NCBI GenBank assembly: GCA_963728295.1
Contig: CAVSKB010000009.1
Coordinates: forward strand, 1-36,200
Source: DATJKD01 sp963728295
GTDB lineage: Bacteria > Pseudomonadota > Gammaproteobacteria > Steroidobacterales > Steroidobacteraceae
Direction: 5' to 3'
Length of the DNA: 36,200 nt
Positions 17,080-24,113 of the stretch are shown piece after piece (positions within the stretch are counted from its first letter, which is position 1; each line of letters starts with the position of its first letter). The translations under genes and the position numbers were made by a program. The notes under the pieces were generated by a model that searched no databases, had not been told where the DNA came from, and worked only from the letters and a program-made list of their open reading frames with translations.

Positions 17080-18774
17080 ATGGCAACGACACTCCCGGCC
17101 GAGAGCACGCAACACGCTCGAAACAGTGCCCAAAAGGCGATGGGCGTCGACCACTTGCAACGAATCGGTGGCCTGAGCCGTATCGTTGACCGTGACATCG
17201 AGATCCTCAAGATGAATGTGCAACTTTACGACGGCCGGGATGAGACCCGGTCAAGCGCATGGGAACGTCTTGAAAGCGCGTGGGAGACGGTTCGCTCCGA
17301 GCTGGCCGACGACAGCGCTGCAAGCCCGCTGACCGGAGACGTGTCACCAGGCAATGGCGCCGCCGTTGCCGCGGCTGAAGTCGATGCGCCAATGGCAGTT
17401 GTGCCGACCGTCCCGTTGGCTCTGAGACTCCTGAACTGGGTCACTGGAGTCCTGGGACCAGCCATTTCCTCGAGAACCAGACAGGTCGTGCGTTGGTCGC
17501 GCGAGCCCGCGCGCCGTGCGGAACTCCGAGCCGCGGCGTTGAAGGTCTGGAGCTTCGTCAGCAGCGCAGCGTTGGCAGGTGCGAAGCTCCTGAGCAATGG
17601 GTGGCGTGAGTTGCAACGGGTCGTCAGAAGACAAGCGGAGTCCTTGGAGAGCACGTCGTCACGCCTCGAAGGCAAATGGCAGAAATGGAGGGCCGCCAGA
17701 TCTCAGTCCGCCGCGGTCGAAGCTTCGGCTGGCGCGATCGAAGTCGATTCACCGGCAGGTTATGCGACCGGTCTGCTGCCACCAGACGATGCGTCCGCCG
17801 CTGAATTGCCAAATACCGGTTCCGATCTGGCCACCTTCGCGCAGAAGGTCGAACCTGCGGACGTGACGCACCGTGGCAATGGGTCGACGACTCTTGCGCA
17901 AGGCGATTCAGGCGGACCCTATAGCACGGCGTGGGAAGGAAGCGCGCAGGCGCGCCTGGAAAGCGCGAAGGAGACGGTGAAATCCAAGCTTGCACTGATC
18001 GAAGGCGCATCACGGCCGATTGTTGCGACCACTACGATGCCACAACTCGATGAGCCGACGACGAGTTCGCCGGAAATGCCGTTCGTGCTCAAACCGCTGC
18101 CGTGGGTCCTCGGCGCACTTTCGCCGGTCATTTCTGCAAGAACCATGATGATGCATCACGGTTCTTACTACTCCCAATGTATCGAATCGGCCAATCGGCT
18201 CTCGCGGGATCAAAAGAAACTGGCGGGTAAGGATTCTCTCGAGATCGTGCGCTGGGCACGTGAGCACGCGCGCGGTACGGAGCTTCTTTCGACGGCCTCA
18301 GAGGCCTGGAACCACTCCTTTTACTGGCAGTGCCTGACGCCGGGGAAGAAGCGACCGAGTGGGGAGCTCCGCAAGGTGCTCTATCGCATGTTTGGTGACT
18401 TCTCGAACTTCGCCGACAAGTTCGCACTGGCAGGTGCGACGCACGTGGGCAGCGGGTGGCTTTGGCTGACGGCGAACAGCCGCAAGCAGGTGAGAATCCT
18501 GACGACATCGGACACGGACTGCCCGGAGGCCCGTGGACACACTTGCTTAATGGCGATCGATCTGTGGGAGCACGCGTACTACCTCGATCACCAGAACCGG
18601 CGTCGTGAGTATCTGGATGCCCTCATCGATCGCAGGCTCGACTGGGAGTTTGCGGAGCAACGCTTCCGCCTCGTCCTGCAGCGTGAAACGCAGGCACGGC
18701 GCAAGACTTCATTGCGCGCTGGTGATCGCAAGCGCAGTCGACATCACAAGCAGCAGCGCAAGGCGGCGACTTAA
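17080..18774 (+). CDS. Large superoxide-dismutase chimera with an internal degenerate SOD-like repeat
   Basis: A 564-residue protein. Residues about 334-525 are a complete Fe/Mn superoxide dismutase domain: the LKPLPWVLGALSPVISART start, metal ligands H359, H412 (WNHSFYW), D494 and H498 (DLWEHAYY), and GSGWLWL. Residues about 112-190 repeat its beginning (LRLLNWVTGVLGPAISSRT, VVRWSREPARRAELR) but lack the ligand loops. A shared lead-in, RLESA(W/K)ETV(R/K)S, precedes each copy (residues 63 and 292). Thus the module is duplicated and the first copy has lost its metal site. The last 35 residues are strongly basic. The ATG at 17080 is chosen because GGGAG lies 7 bases upstream; another ATG is at 17074. 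No signal peptide is seen. It probably dismutates superoxide, but the residues around the metal are altered (see findings). Confidence 0.78.
   Translation: MATTLPAESTQHARNSAQKAMGVDHLQRIGGLSRIVDRDIEILKMNVQLYDGRDETRSSAWERLESAWETVRSELADDSAASPLTGDVSPGNGAAVAAAEVDAPMAVVPTVPLALRLLNWVTGVLGPAISSRTRQVVRWSREPARRAELRAAALKVWSFVSSAALAGAKLLSNGWRELQRVVRRQAESLESTSSRLEGKWQKWRAARSQSAAVEASAGAIEVDSPAGYATGLLPPDDASAAELPNTGSDLATFAQKVEPADVTHRGNGSTTLAQGDSGGPYSTAWEGSAQARLESAKETVKSKLALIEGASRPIVATTTMPQLDEPTTSSPEMPFVLKPLPWVLGALSPVISARTMMMHHGSYYSQCIESANRLSRDQKKLAGKDSLEIVRWAREHARGTELLSTASEAWNHSFYWQCLTPGKKRPSGELRKVLYRMFGDFSNFADKFALAGATHVGSGWLWLTANSRKQVRILTTSDTDCPEARGHTCLMAIDLWEHAYYLDHQNRRREYLDALIDRRLDWEFAEQRFRLVLQRETQARRKTSLRAGDRKRSRHHKQQRKAAT
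17257..18480 (+). repeat. Diverged internal tandem duplication within the SOD-chimera gene
   Basis: Copy 1 (about 17257-17660) and copy 2 (from about 17929) align in order: the RLESA-ETV lead-in, the PLxWVxGxLxPxIS(A/S)RT segment, then VVRW(S/A)RE-AR. They also align at the AL(K/S)-W and ALAGA-x-x-(L/V)-x-(S/N)-GW positions. DNA similarity is visible in the lead-in (17266-17299 against 17953-17985). Copy 1 has lost the loops that hold the metal ligands. Confidence 0.65.
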
Positions 18775-18981
18775 CGCCGGTAGAATCCGCATCGATCGCG
18801 TTTCAGAGGCTCAGCCCGCTATCCAGCACCAGATCCGCCGTCGCATGAAGACCTGCGACTACAATAGATTGCCACCGACACAGCCGGGCTCGCCTGTGCA
18901 AAGCTCACCATCGGACCAGGTAGCGAGGTTCGCGGTCAACCCGCGGGTCTCCCTTGCCGCGTAGGTTCACCCTCAGCGTAT

Positions 18982-19209
18982 CTATTGCATCGTCAGAACC
19001 ATAAGAAGACGGCCCTTGCCGGCCATCATCTTGGCGCAAGCGTCCGGGGCGTCCTCAAGAGGCATGGTTTCGATCATTGCGGCGACGCCGGTTAGCACAC
19101 TGAACTTCAGCGTAGCGTCGCCGGTGGCCGGAATAGCGACCCAGGCCGCGCGCGTGGCTGGCACCCATTCCACTGGCGCTGCCGAGCCCATTCGTGCGAA
19201 GCGCGGCAC
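18982..19209 (-). pseudogene. C-terminal remnant of a zinc-dependent alcohol dehydrogenase
   Basis: About 75 residues remain. The tail ATLKFSVLTGVAAMIETMPL, followed by EDAPDACAKMMAGKGRLLMVLTM, matches the end of medium-chain NAD(P)-dependent alcohol dehydrogenases of the AdhC/YahK kind (MIETxPLExAxEAYxRMMSGKARFRxVLT). The catalytic zinc site and nucleotide fold are missing, and the CDF gene ends 28 bases upstream, so the rest has been deleted. The first 25 residues are only weakly alignable. Confidence 0.6.
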
Positions 19210-19236
19210 TTTAAGTCCGCATCGAATTGAAGGGTA

Positions 19237-20205
19237 TCAGTCGTCCGAGCCGTTGTCGGGAACCGCCCTAAGGCGCTCGAGCCGGCGTCGCCAGGTCTCC
19301 AAGCTTTGTGGCTTCACGAAGAGAGTGACGACATCGGGAAAGGCACCGCAGATCGCGTGTTCGATGCGACTAACGCACCGTTCGATCTCCCGAGTGCTCA
19401 GCGCCTCGTGAAATTCGAGACTGAGCGCGGCGACGACCTGGTTCGGGCCCAACTGCACGGCAAGAATGCCATTGGCGCAGCGGACCCCGGCATCCTCGCC
19501 GGCGATTCGCAGGATCGCGGTGCGCAGGTGCGCATGGGCGGTCTCGCCGATGAGCAATGCCTTCGTCTCGCGTGCCAGTAGCAGGGATGACACCAGGAGC
19601 ACCAGCGCGATACCGATGGAGGCGACTCCATCAAACCTCGGCGCATTGAATGCCTGGGCTGCGGCAATACCTGCTGCCGCGATCAAAAGGCCCAGCAGCG
19701 CCGCGGTGTCCTCTAGCAGGACGATGAATGTCGTAGGATCCTTGCTGCTTCGAAAGGCGTCGAAGTAGCCCTGCGAACCCTTGGCCGCGCGGAACGCCTT
19801 GAGCCCGAACCACCACGACGCGCCTTCGAGCACGAACGATGCACCGAGGACGACGTAGTTAAGGAGCACGTTTCGAACCGGCTCCGGGTGCATCAGGCGA
19901 GTGACACCGTGGTAGCCCGTCACCACTGCGCCGACGACCAGGACCTGAACCGCGACGATGAAGCTCCAGAAGTAGAGCTCGCGGCCGTGCCCGAACGGAT
20001 GGTTTGCATCGGCGGGTCGGGCCGCTCGCCTGATCCCGTACAACACCATCAGTTGGTTGGTGGTGTCGACGAGCGAGTGAATGCCTTCGCTCAGCATCGC
20101 CGAGCTGCCGCTCACGGCAGCCGCGGCAAACTTGACTGCTGCGATCGCGAGGTTGCTCGCAAGCGCGGCGTAGACCGAGATCCGTGCGGTGAATTGTGGC
20201 GACAC
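19237..20205 (-). CDS. Cation diffusion facilitator (zinc/iron/manganese efflux) transporter
   Basis: A 322-residue CDF protein with about six membrane segments in residues 10-215. TM2 has the metal site HSLVD (in SEGIHSLVDTTNQ); between TM2 and TM3 lies HPFGHGRELYFW, a CDF hallmark. TM5 has LLEDTAAL in place of the more usual HxxxD, as in the SLC30A9-like branch. A cytosolic C-terminal domain (residues about 215-300) follows. It exports divalent metal in exchange for protons. It is the last intact gene of a minus-strand series with the XRE and RlpA genes; the start is 52 bases after the XRE stop. Metal specificity cannot be read. Confidence 0.85.
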   Translation of the reverse strand: MSPQFTARISVYAALASNLAIAAVKFAAAAVSGSSAMLSEGIHSLVDTTNQLMVLYGIRRAARPADANHPFGHGRELYFWSFIVAVQVLVVGAVVTGYHGVTRLMHPEPVRNVLLNYVVLGASFVLEGASWWFGLKAFRAAKGSQGYFDAFRSSKDPTTFIVLLEDTAALLGLLIAAAGIAAAQAFNAPRFDGVASIGIALVLLVSSLLLARETKALLIGETAHAHLRTAILRIAGEDAGVRCANGILAVQLGPNQVVAALSLEFHEALSTREIERCVSRIEHAICGAFPDVVTLFVKPQSLETWRRRLERLRAVPDNGSDD

Positions 20206-20256
20206 GGTCCTACTGCCCTAGAAGGGCGGTGCGCAGGCGGGAACCTTGTTCATCGG

Positions 20257-20589
20257 TTACCGGTGATAGCCGTCGAGAAACGCCGCGATCACGCGCCGCA
20301 AGCGTGCGAGGTCTTTTGGCGGCAGACCGGTCGTGCGGATCAGCATATGCCACGTCTGCATGTCGAAGGCTTGAGCGATCGCTTCTGCCGTGTCGAGAGC
20401 CGCTGACTGCCTGCCCTTCACAAGGTTGGATATCTGCCGCTGGCTGATACCACTCGCCATCGAAAGGTCCCGCTGCGTCCAGCCGCGCTGCCGCATCAAT
20501 TCCTTTAGCACGGCCGCAAAGATTATCCGAACCGGCGGCCGGGGTCCCGATGCCATACGTGATTCTGAGCGTCCGCTTTTCACGGACAT
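20257..20589 (-). CDS. Small XRE-family helix-turn-helix regulator
   Basis: A 110-residue protein from the ATG at 20589 (99 residues from the alternative ATG at 20556). One Cro/C1-type HTH spans about residues 28-80 (MRQRGWTQRDLSMASGIS, QRQISNLVKGRQ), followed by AEAIAQAF and a short C-terminal helix pair. It has no ligand or protease domain. It lies 28 bases after the RlpA-like gene and 51 before the CDF gene on the same strand, so it may tune either. Targets are unknown. Confidence 0.75.
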   Translation of the reverse strand: MSVKSGRSESRMASGPRPPVRIIFAAVLKELMRQRGWTQRDLSMASGISQRQISNLVKGRQSAALDTAEAIAQAFDMQTWHMLIRTTGLPPKDLARLRRVIAAFLDGYHR

Positions 20590-20617
20590 AGGTGTCCGCT
20601 TTGGGTCGAGGCTCCTG

Positions 20618-21118
20618 TCACCTGGTCCTGTCGCCGGCCGCGGCACTGCGCTTGACCCCGCCGTCGGGCAGCGGCACCTCGATCGGCGCCACTTCGACCG
20701 TGGCGAGGCCGTCCTGTCGATCGAGCCCGATCTCGCGCGCAGTCGCCGGGGACAGGTCAATGATCCGGCCCTTCACGTACGGTCCGCGATCCTGGATCGT
20801 CACCTCTGCGCTTTGACCGGTCTCGAGGTTCGTCACCTTCGCCGTGGTCCCGAGTGGCAGCGTCCTGCTCGCGGCATTGTCGGCGTTCGGGTTCATGCGC
20901 GTGCCGTCCGCCATTTCCTGGCCGGTGAACATATCCGCGTAGAACGACGCAATGCCGGTGCGTTTGCATCCGGACAGGTCCGGCCTGACATCCCGCGCCT
21001 TCGTCGCTACCGGCAGCGACTGCGCATACTGCTGGGCGGCGTCTGCGGCGGTACATTCCTGGGCCGTACGCGTACAGGCGGCCACGCCGACGACACCGAG
21101 CAGCACGACAACCGGCAT
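20618..21118 (-). CDS. rlpA: RlpA-like septal-ring lipoprotein (double-psi beta-barrel)
   Basis: A 166-residue lipoprotein from the ATG at 21118: signal MPVVVLLGVVGVAAC with lipobox VAAC, then a 30-residue spacer and the RlpA/DPBB domain. Domain landmarks are GIASFYADMFTGQEMADGTR, LPLGTTAKVTNLETG, and IQDRGPYVKGRIIDLSP with the catalytic-type Asp-Arg-Gly. RlpA proteins act on glycan strands lacking stem peptides. There is no SPOR domain, so septal targeting by denuded glycan is doubtful. Starts further upstream (GTG at 21142, ATG at 21193) are open but would put residues before the lipoprotein signal. It sits between the BON gene and the XRE gene. Confidence 0.8.
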   Translation of the reverse strand: MPVVVLLGVVGVAACTRTAQECTAADAAQQYAQSLPVATKARDVRPDLSGCKRTGIASFYADMFTGQEMADGTRMNPNADNAASRTLPLGTTAKVTNLETGQSAEVTIQDRGPYVKGRIIDLSPATAREIGLDRQDGLATVEVAPIEVPLPDGGVKRSAAAGDRTR

Positions 21119-21210
21119 AACGCGGCATGAAATGGAGATCACGGTGCCCGACCCGGGAAGCAATTCAATCGGGCCGCGGGCGGTATATACCACCCGCGTC
21201 CGCTGCGGGA

Positions 21211-21762
21211 TCAGTTCTGCCTGATCTCGAGATCGTTCTTCACGTCTTTCACGCCGTCGACGGAGCGCGCAATTTCGCCGGCCCGCGCCTTCATGGTCGT
21301 CGAATCGACGAATCCGGTCAGCTGCACCACGCCCTTTTCCGTTCCCACGTTGATCTGGTATGCCTTGGTCGTCGAATCCTCCGTAAGTTTCGCCTTGATC
21401 GACGCCGTTAGCATGCTGTCATCGACGTCCTGGCCAGCCGTCGCTTCGGGCTTCGTGCTGACGCGCAGGTCGTTGCGGACTTCCTTGACGCCCGTGACAG
21501 AGCGCGCCACCTTCGTGGCCTGCTCTTTCTGCTGGGTGTTGTCGACGAAGCCGCCGAGCTGCACGACGCCTCGATACGTCTCGACGTTGATCTGGCCGGC
21601 CTTGGTGACCGGATCGTCGATCAGTCCCATCTTCACCTTGGAGGTCAGTACGCTGTCGTCGATGACCTCTCCGGCCGACTCCTGCGTGCGGGTGGCGGAG
21701 CAGGCGCTGGCCACCGCCAGCACTCCGAGGATTGCGGTAAGTTTCAGAATTCCAGTTTTCAT
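21211..21762 (-). CDS. Double-BON-domain lipoprotein (OsmY-like)
   Basis: A 183-residue lipoprotein: signal with lipobox ASAC at residues 18-21, then two BON domains. BON 1 (about 35-103) has DDSVLTSKVKMGLIDD, GVVQLGGFVDN and VKEVRNDL. BON 2 (about 112-180) has DDSMLTASIKAKLTED, GVVQLTGFVDS and VKDVKNDL. BON domains bind phospholipid membranes, and OsmY-like proteins protect the envelope in osmotic or heat stress. The 180-base upstream region holds operator B with a well-placed -10, giving a predicted 145-base leader. It is probably a target of the Crp/Fnr regulator at 9.9 kb. Confidence 0.87.
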   Translation of the reverse strand: MKTGILKLTAILGVLAVASACSATRTQESAGEVIDDSVLTSKVKMGLIDDPVTKAGQINVETYRGVVQLGGFVDNTQQKEQATKVARSVTGVKEVRNDLRVSTKPEATAGQDVDDSMLTASIKAKLTEDSTTKAYQINVGTEKGVVQLTGFVDSTTMKARAGEIARSVDGVKDVKNDLEIRQN

Positions 21763-21940
21763 GCTTGTTTCCTATCGTGTTGCCGACCTCGGCGTTATCC
21801 GCGCCGCAGCGGGCGAAAAAGTGAACATTTAGCGCTGCCTTGCGCCTGACGCGCGTTGCTGGTCGCTGTATGGCGTCGTGCCATAAGGGGCAACGGGCGT
21901 TGCCTTGAGCCACAGACTAGCGGTCTATCTCCGGCCGGTC

Positions 21941-21956
21941 TGTTCACTACCGTACA
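21941..21956 (-). promoter_or_regulatory. Putative Crp/Fnr-type operator B upstream of the BON gene
   Basis: On the minus strand TGTACG-GTAG-TGAACA, a 16-bp dyad with one mismatch to TGTnCG-N4-CGnACA. After 20 further bases comes CTAGTCT, with TAGTCT (21914-21919) as -10. This places the predicted start near 21907 and the dyad centre at about -41.5. The arrangement is identical in spacing to operator C. Confidence 0.6.
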
Positions 21957-21995
21957 GAGCGGCAGGCGATCTCTTAAGGGTGGCTGTCCGACAGA

Positions 21996-22190
21996 TTACC
22001 GATACTGTTTCGACGTGCCGGCCGGAGCCGATTTGGCAGCATTGTCACGAGGCTGCTTGATCCGAGTCAGCCAGACGTCGAATGGGTCCCAGGACCCCGC
22101 CTGCGTGCGGCGAACGACACGTTCGTCGTTGGCGACATGCTCCAACGATGCGACGGTGGCGTTGCCCTTCATGGTTTCCGACCAATTCAT
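21996..22190 (-). CDS. 64-residue conserved-looking protein with WDPFDVWLTRIKQPR motif
   Basis: A short soluble protein. The core GSWDPFDVWLTRIKQPRD resembles small proteobacterial proteins I recall with a WDPYxVWxTRV motif, but no function is known to me. No signal peptide, membrane segment or metal site is visible. A second in-frame ATG at 22172 would give 58 residues; neither has a strong ribosome site. The case for a real gene is the promoter: operator C and a -10 hexamer sit 60-110 bases upstream, in the same arrangement as before the BON gene. Confidence 0.6.
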   Translation of the reverse strand: MNWSETMKGNATVASLEHVANDERVVRRTQAGSWDPFDVWLTRIKQPRDNAAKSAPAGTSKQYR

Positions 22191-22280
22191 GAGTTACTCG
22201 CGGGTCATTCCCGTCGCTGAATCAGTCATCGGTTTGATGACGGGCGGGAGAGGAGCCTAGCGGGACCTGCTCGCGCGATC

Positions 22281-22296
22281 TGTACGTTACCGTACA
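22281..22296 (-). promoter_or_regulatory. Putative Crp/Fnr-type operator C, perfect dyad, upstream of the 64-residue gene
   Basis: TGTACG-TTAC-CGTACA has perfect 6-bp inverted arms. On the minus strand it is followed by 20 bases and then CTAGGCT; TAGGCT (22254-22259) is the -10 candidate. This predicts a start near 22247, the dyad centre at about -41.5 and a 57-base leader. Confidence 0.65.
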
Positions 22297-22313
22297 CAGA
22301 ACGCGGGTCCCTC

Positions 22314-23753
22314 TCACTCGAACAGTCGAAGGATGGTCTGGTACTTTTCGATGTACCACCGATTCTCGTTGTTGTACTTCGGAATCGCCACGGGACGGAC
22401 GCCGCCAGCATCCTCCTTCCAAAGACACGGACAGGTCACTCGCTTTCCTTGCGGCTGCTCACCAGGGCCGCGCAGGTCCTCAGGTTTCACTCCCATCCTC
22501 TTGATGACACCGTAGAGCTTGGCGACATTCCTGGGTCCACCGTTGTACGCGGCGACCGGGAAGATGCCGAGCACCTCCTGGTTGTTGCGATACGCGACGC
22601 GGATCTCGGATCGCATCTGAGCCAACTCGATGTCGAACAGGCAGATCGCGGCCTTCATGGCGTTCAGAAGATTGGTGGCGCCGCGCTCGAAGTTCGGGTC
22701 GAGCTTCGCAGCTGGGCATCGCCTGACCACCAACGCATAGGTGCCGTTCCCCCTCCTGTTCGTGAACTGCATGGGGCCGAGGGCTTTAGCGCTGGAGACA
22801 CTGTACCGGTAAGCCTCCTCCCGTTTCAGACCGTAGTGGCTCAACACGTCATCGAAGGCAGCCATGCTGCTTGCCAAAAAGTCGGTGTCGTCCGTCTGTT
22901 CGATGACAGCAAGCGTCGTGATGACTGAGGCGGGTACGACGTCCGCGAGGAGTTCTCCTGGAAAGGCAATACTGGGAGCCTTCGCAACACGCAATTGCTC
23001 GATCGCCTTCTGCGCTGTGCCAAGAAGGAACTCCTTCCCGCCACTGACAAACAGCGGATCGAGAGTGTCTTCGTTGGATGGAAGATAAACGATGGGCGTC
23101 GCGGTCCTGACGACGTCTCTCCATTTCTTCCTCGCGAGCAGGGTACTGTCGAAAACCGGGAATTTCCTCCCGTAGACCTTCAACGGCTCTCCGTCTTTGG
23201 AGAAAGCGAACATCAACCGTTCGGCACCGGTGCCCTTCACGTGCCGTGCCGTTACCCCTGGCGTGCGCACCTTGAAAGGCAGAGGCTTCCTTCCCGGCTT
23301 CCATTTGATCGGAGGGCGGGGAATTTCAATGTGCGCGATCGACCATTCCTGCTTGGCGTCGCTCCACAGGGCGAACGCGACGGGGCGCCCGCGAAGCACC
23401 TGCCGTTTCCCCTTCCCCGTGAAGAAATACTCGAGCTCCACATCACGAAGCAGAGACTGGGCCTCGGACACGAGATCCAGGATCAGTTCGTCACGACCGC
23501 GCGGAGCTTGTACAACGACCTCTTCGAGCGCGTTGCCGGAAGTGGCGGTCTGAGGACGCTCTGACTCGGCGACGACCAGCGGAACCTCTCCTTCTGCTTC
23601 CTCCGTATCCTTCGGACTTTCTGGCGTTTCCTGAGACTGGGGAAAATCTTCCGCGGTGAGGACGGGCTCCGCTTCCTCGAGGCCGCCTCCCGTCGTTCCA
23701 CACGCCGAGCAGGCAACACAAGCGACAATCAGTAGAACCTTCAGTACTCGCAT
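22314..23753 (-). CDS. Large lipoprotein with C-terminal lytic-transglycosylase-like domain
   Basis: A 479-residue protein from the ATG at 23753, chosen because it gives a lipoprotein signal (VLLIVACVACSAC, lipidation at C15 or C18). Residues 28-75 are Glu/Pro-rich and probably disordered. Residues about 85-250 form a domain I do not recognise. Residues about 275-415 resemble the SLT lysozyme-like fold: candidate catalytic E285 (TLAVIEQTDDTDF), SSAKALGPMQFT and the late AAYNGG signature. An insertion of about 65 residues with Cys346 and Cys371 lies between the GPMQFT and YNGG motifs. It should cut peptidoglycan from the inner face of the outer membrane. It ends 124 bases before the 64-residue gene and does not share its promoter. 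Confidence 0.72.
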   Translation of the reverse strand: MRVLKVLLIVACVACSACGTTGGGLEEAEPVLTAEDFPQSQETPESPKDTEEAEGEVPLVVAESERPQTATSGNALEEVVVQAPRGRDELILDLVSEAQSLLRDVELEYFFTGKGKRQVLRGRPVAFALWSDAKQEWSIAHIEIPRPPIKWKPGRKPLPFKVRTPGVTARHVKGTGAERLMFAFSKDGEPLKVYGRKFPVFDSTLLARKKWRDVVRTATPIVYLPSNEDTLDPLFVSGGKEFLLGTAQKAIEQLRVAKAPSIAFPGELLADVVPASVITTLAVIEQTDDTDFLASSMAAFDDVLSHYGLKREEAYRYSVSSAKALGPMQFTNRRGNGTYALVVRRCPAAKLDPNFERGATNLLNAMKAAICLFDIELAQMRSEIRVAYRNNQEVLGIFPVAAYNGGPRNVAKLYGVIKRMGVKPEDLRGPGEQPQGKRVTCPCLWKEDAGGVRPVAIPKYNNENRWYIEKYQTILRLFE

Positions 23754-24113
23754 ATAACCAGCAAATTCATACACAGCTCTGCCAATGGCGGGTCGCGGCG
23801 ATCCCCGCGCCCGGCAGTGTGGCGCCTCTTCCGACCTCGAACAAATTGCCGCGCCTGGAATGCGAGCCATCCCAATAAGTGGGTGGGCCGGCTTCTGCCC
23901 ACCGCGCACCCGGAGTGGCCGCGTGGGGTGCGCTAGGGGGCGGACATGGCGGGCCCGCCATGGGCCCCGCCCGCGCGTCCCCTGCGGCGCGAAGGTCGCG
24001 GGTTCAGATTGGGCCCGCGCGAGTGCTCACCGGCGCGCGGGTGACGGAAGTCCGTTGATCGTGGGCGTCGGTCGGCGGGTTGTAGAAGCGGCCATGTCGG
24101 TATTGACCGAGCC
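23754..24113. other. 360-bp intergenic region, very GC-rich, with an 18-bp palindrome
   Basis: No gene is supported. CATGGCGGGCCCGCCATG at 23945-23962 is a perfect palindrome, and CGCGGG/CCCGCG at 23997-24002/24014-24019 could form a hairpin with an 11-base loop. There is no T-run. It separates two minus-strand genes, so it should hold the lipoprotein promoter on its left side. Confidence 0.45.

Noticed and set aside
23997..24019. GGTTCAGATT-containing hairpin resembling a tRNA T-arm
   Set aside because: The stem is six pairs with an 11-base loop and no anticodon, D-arm or acceptor stem can be placed around it.
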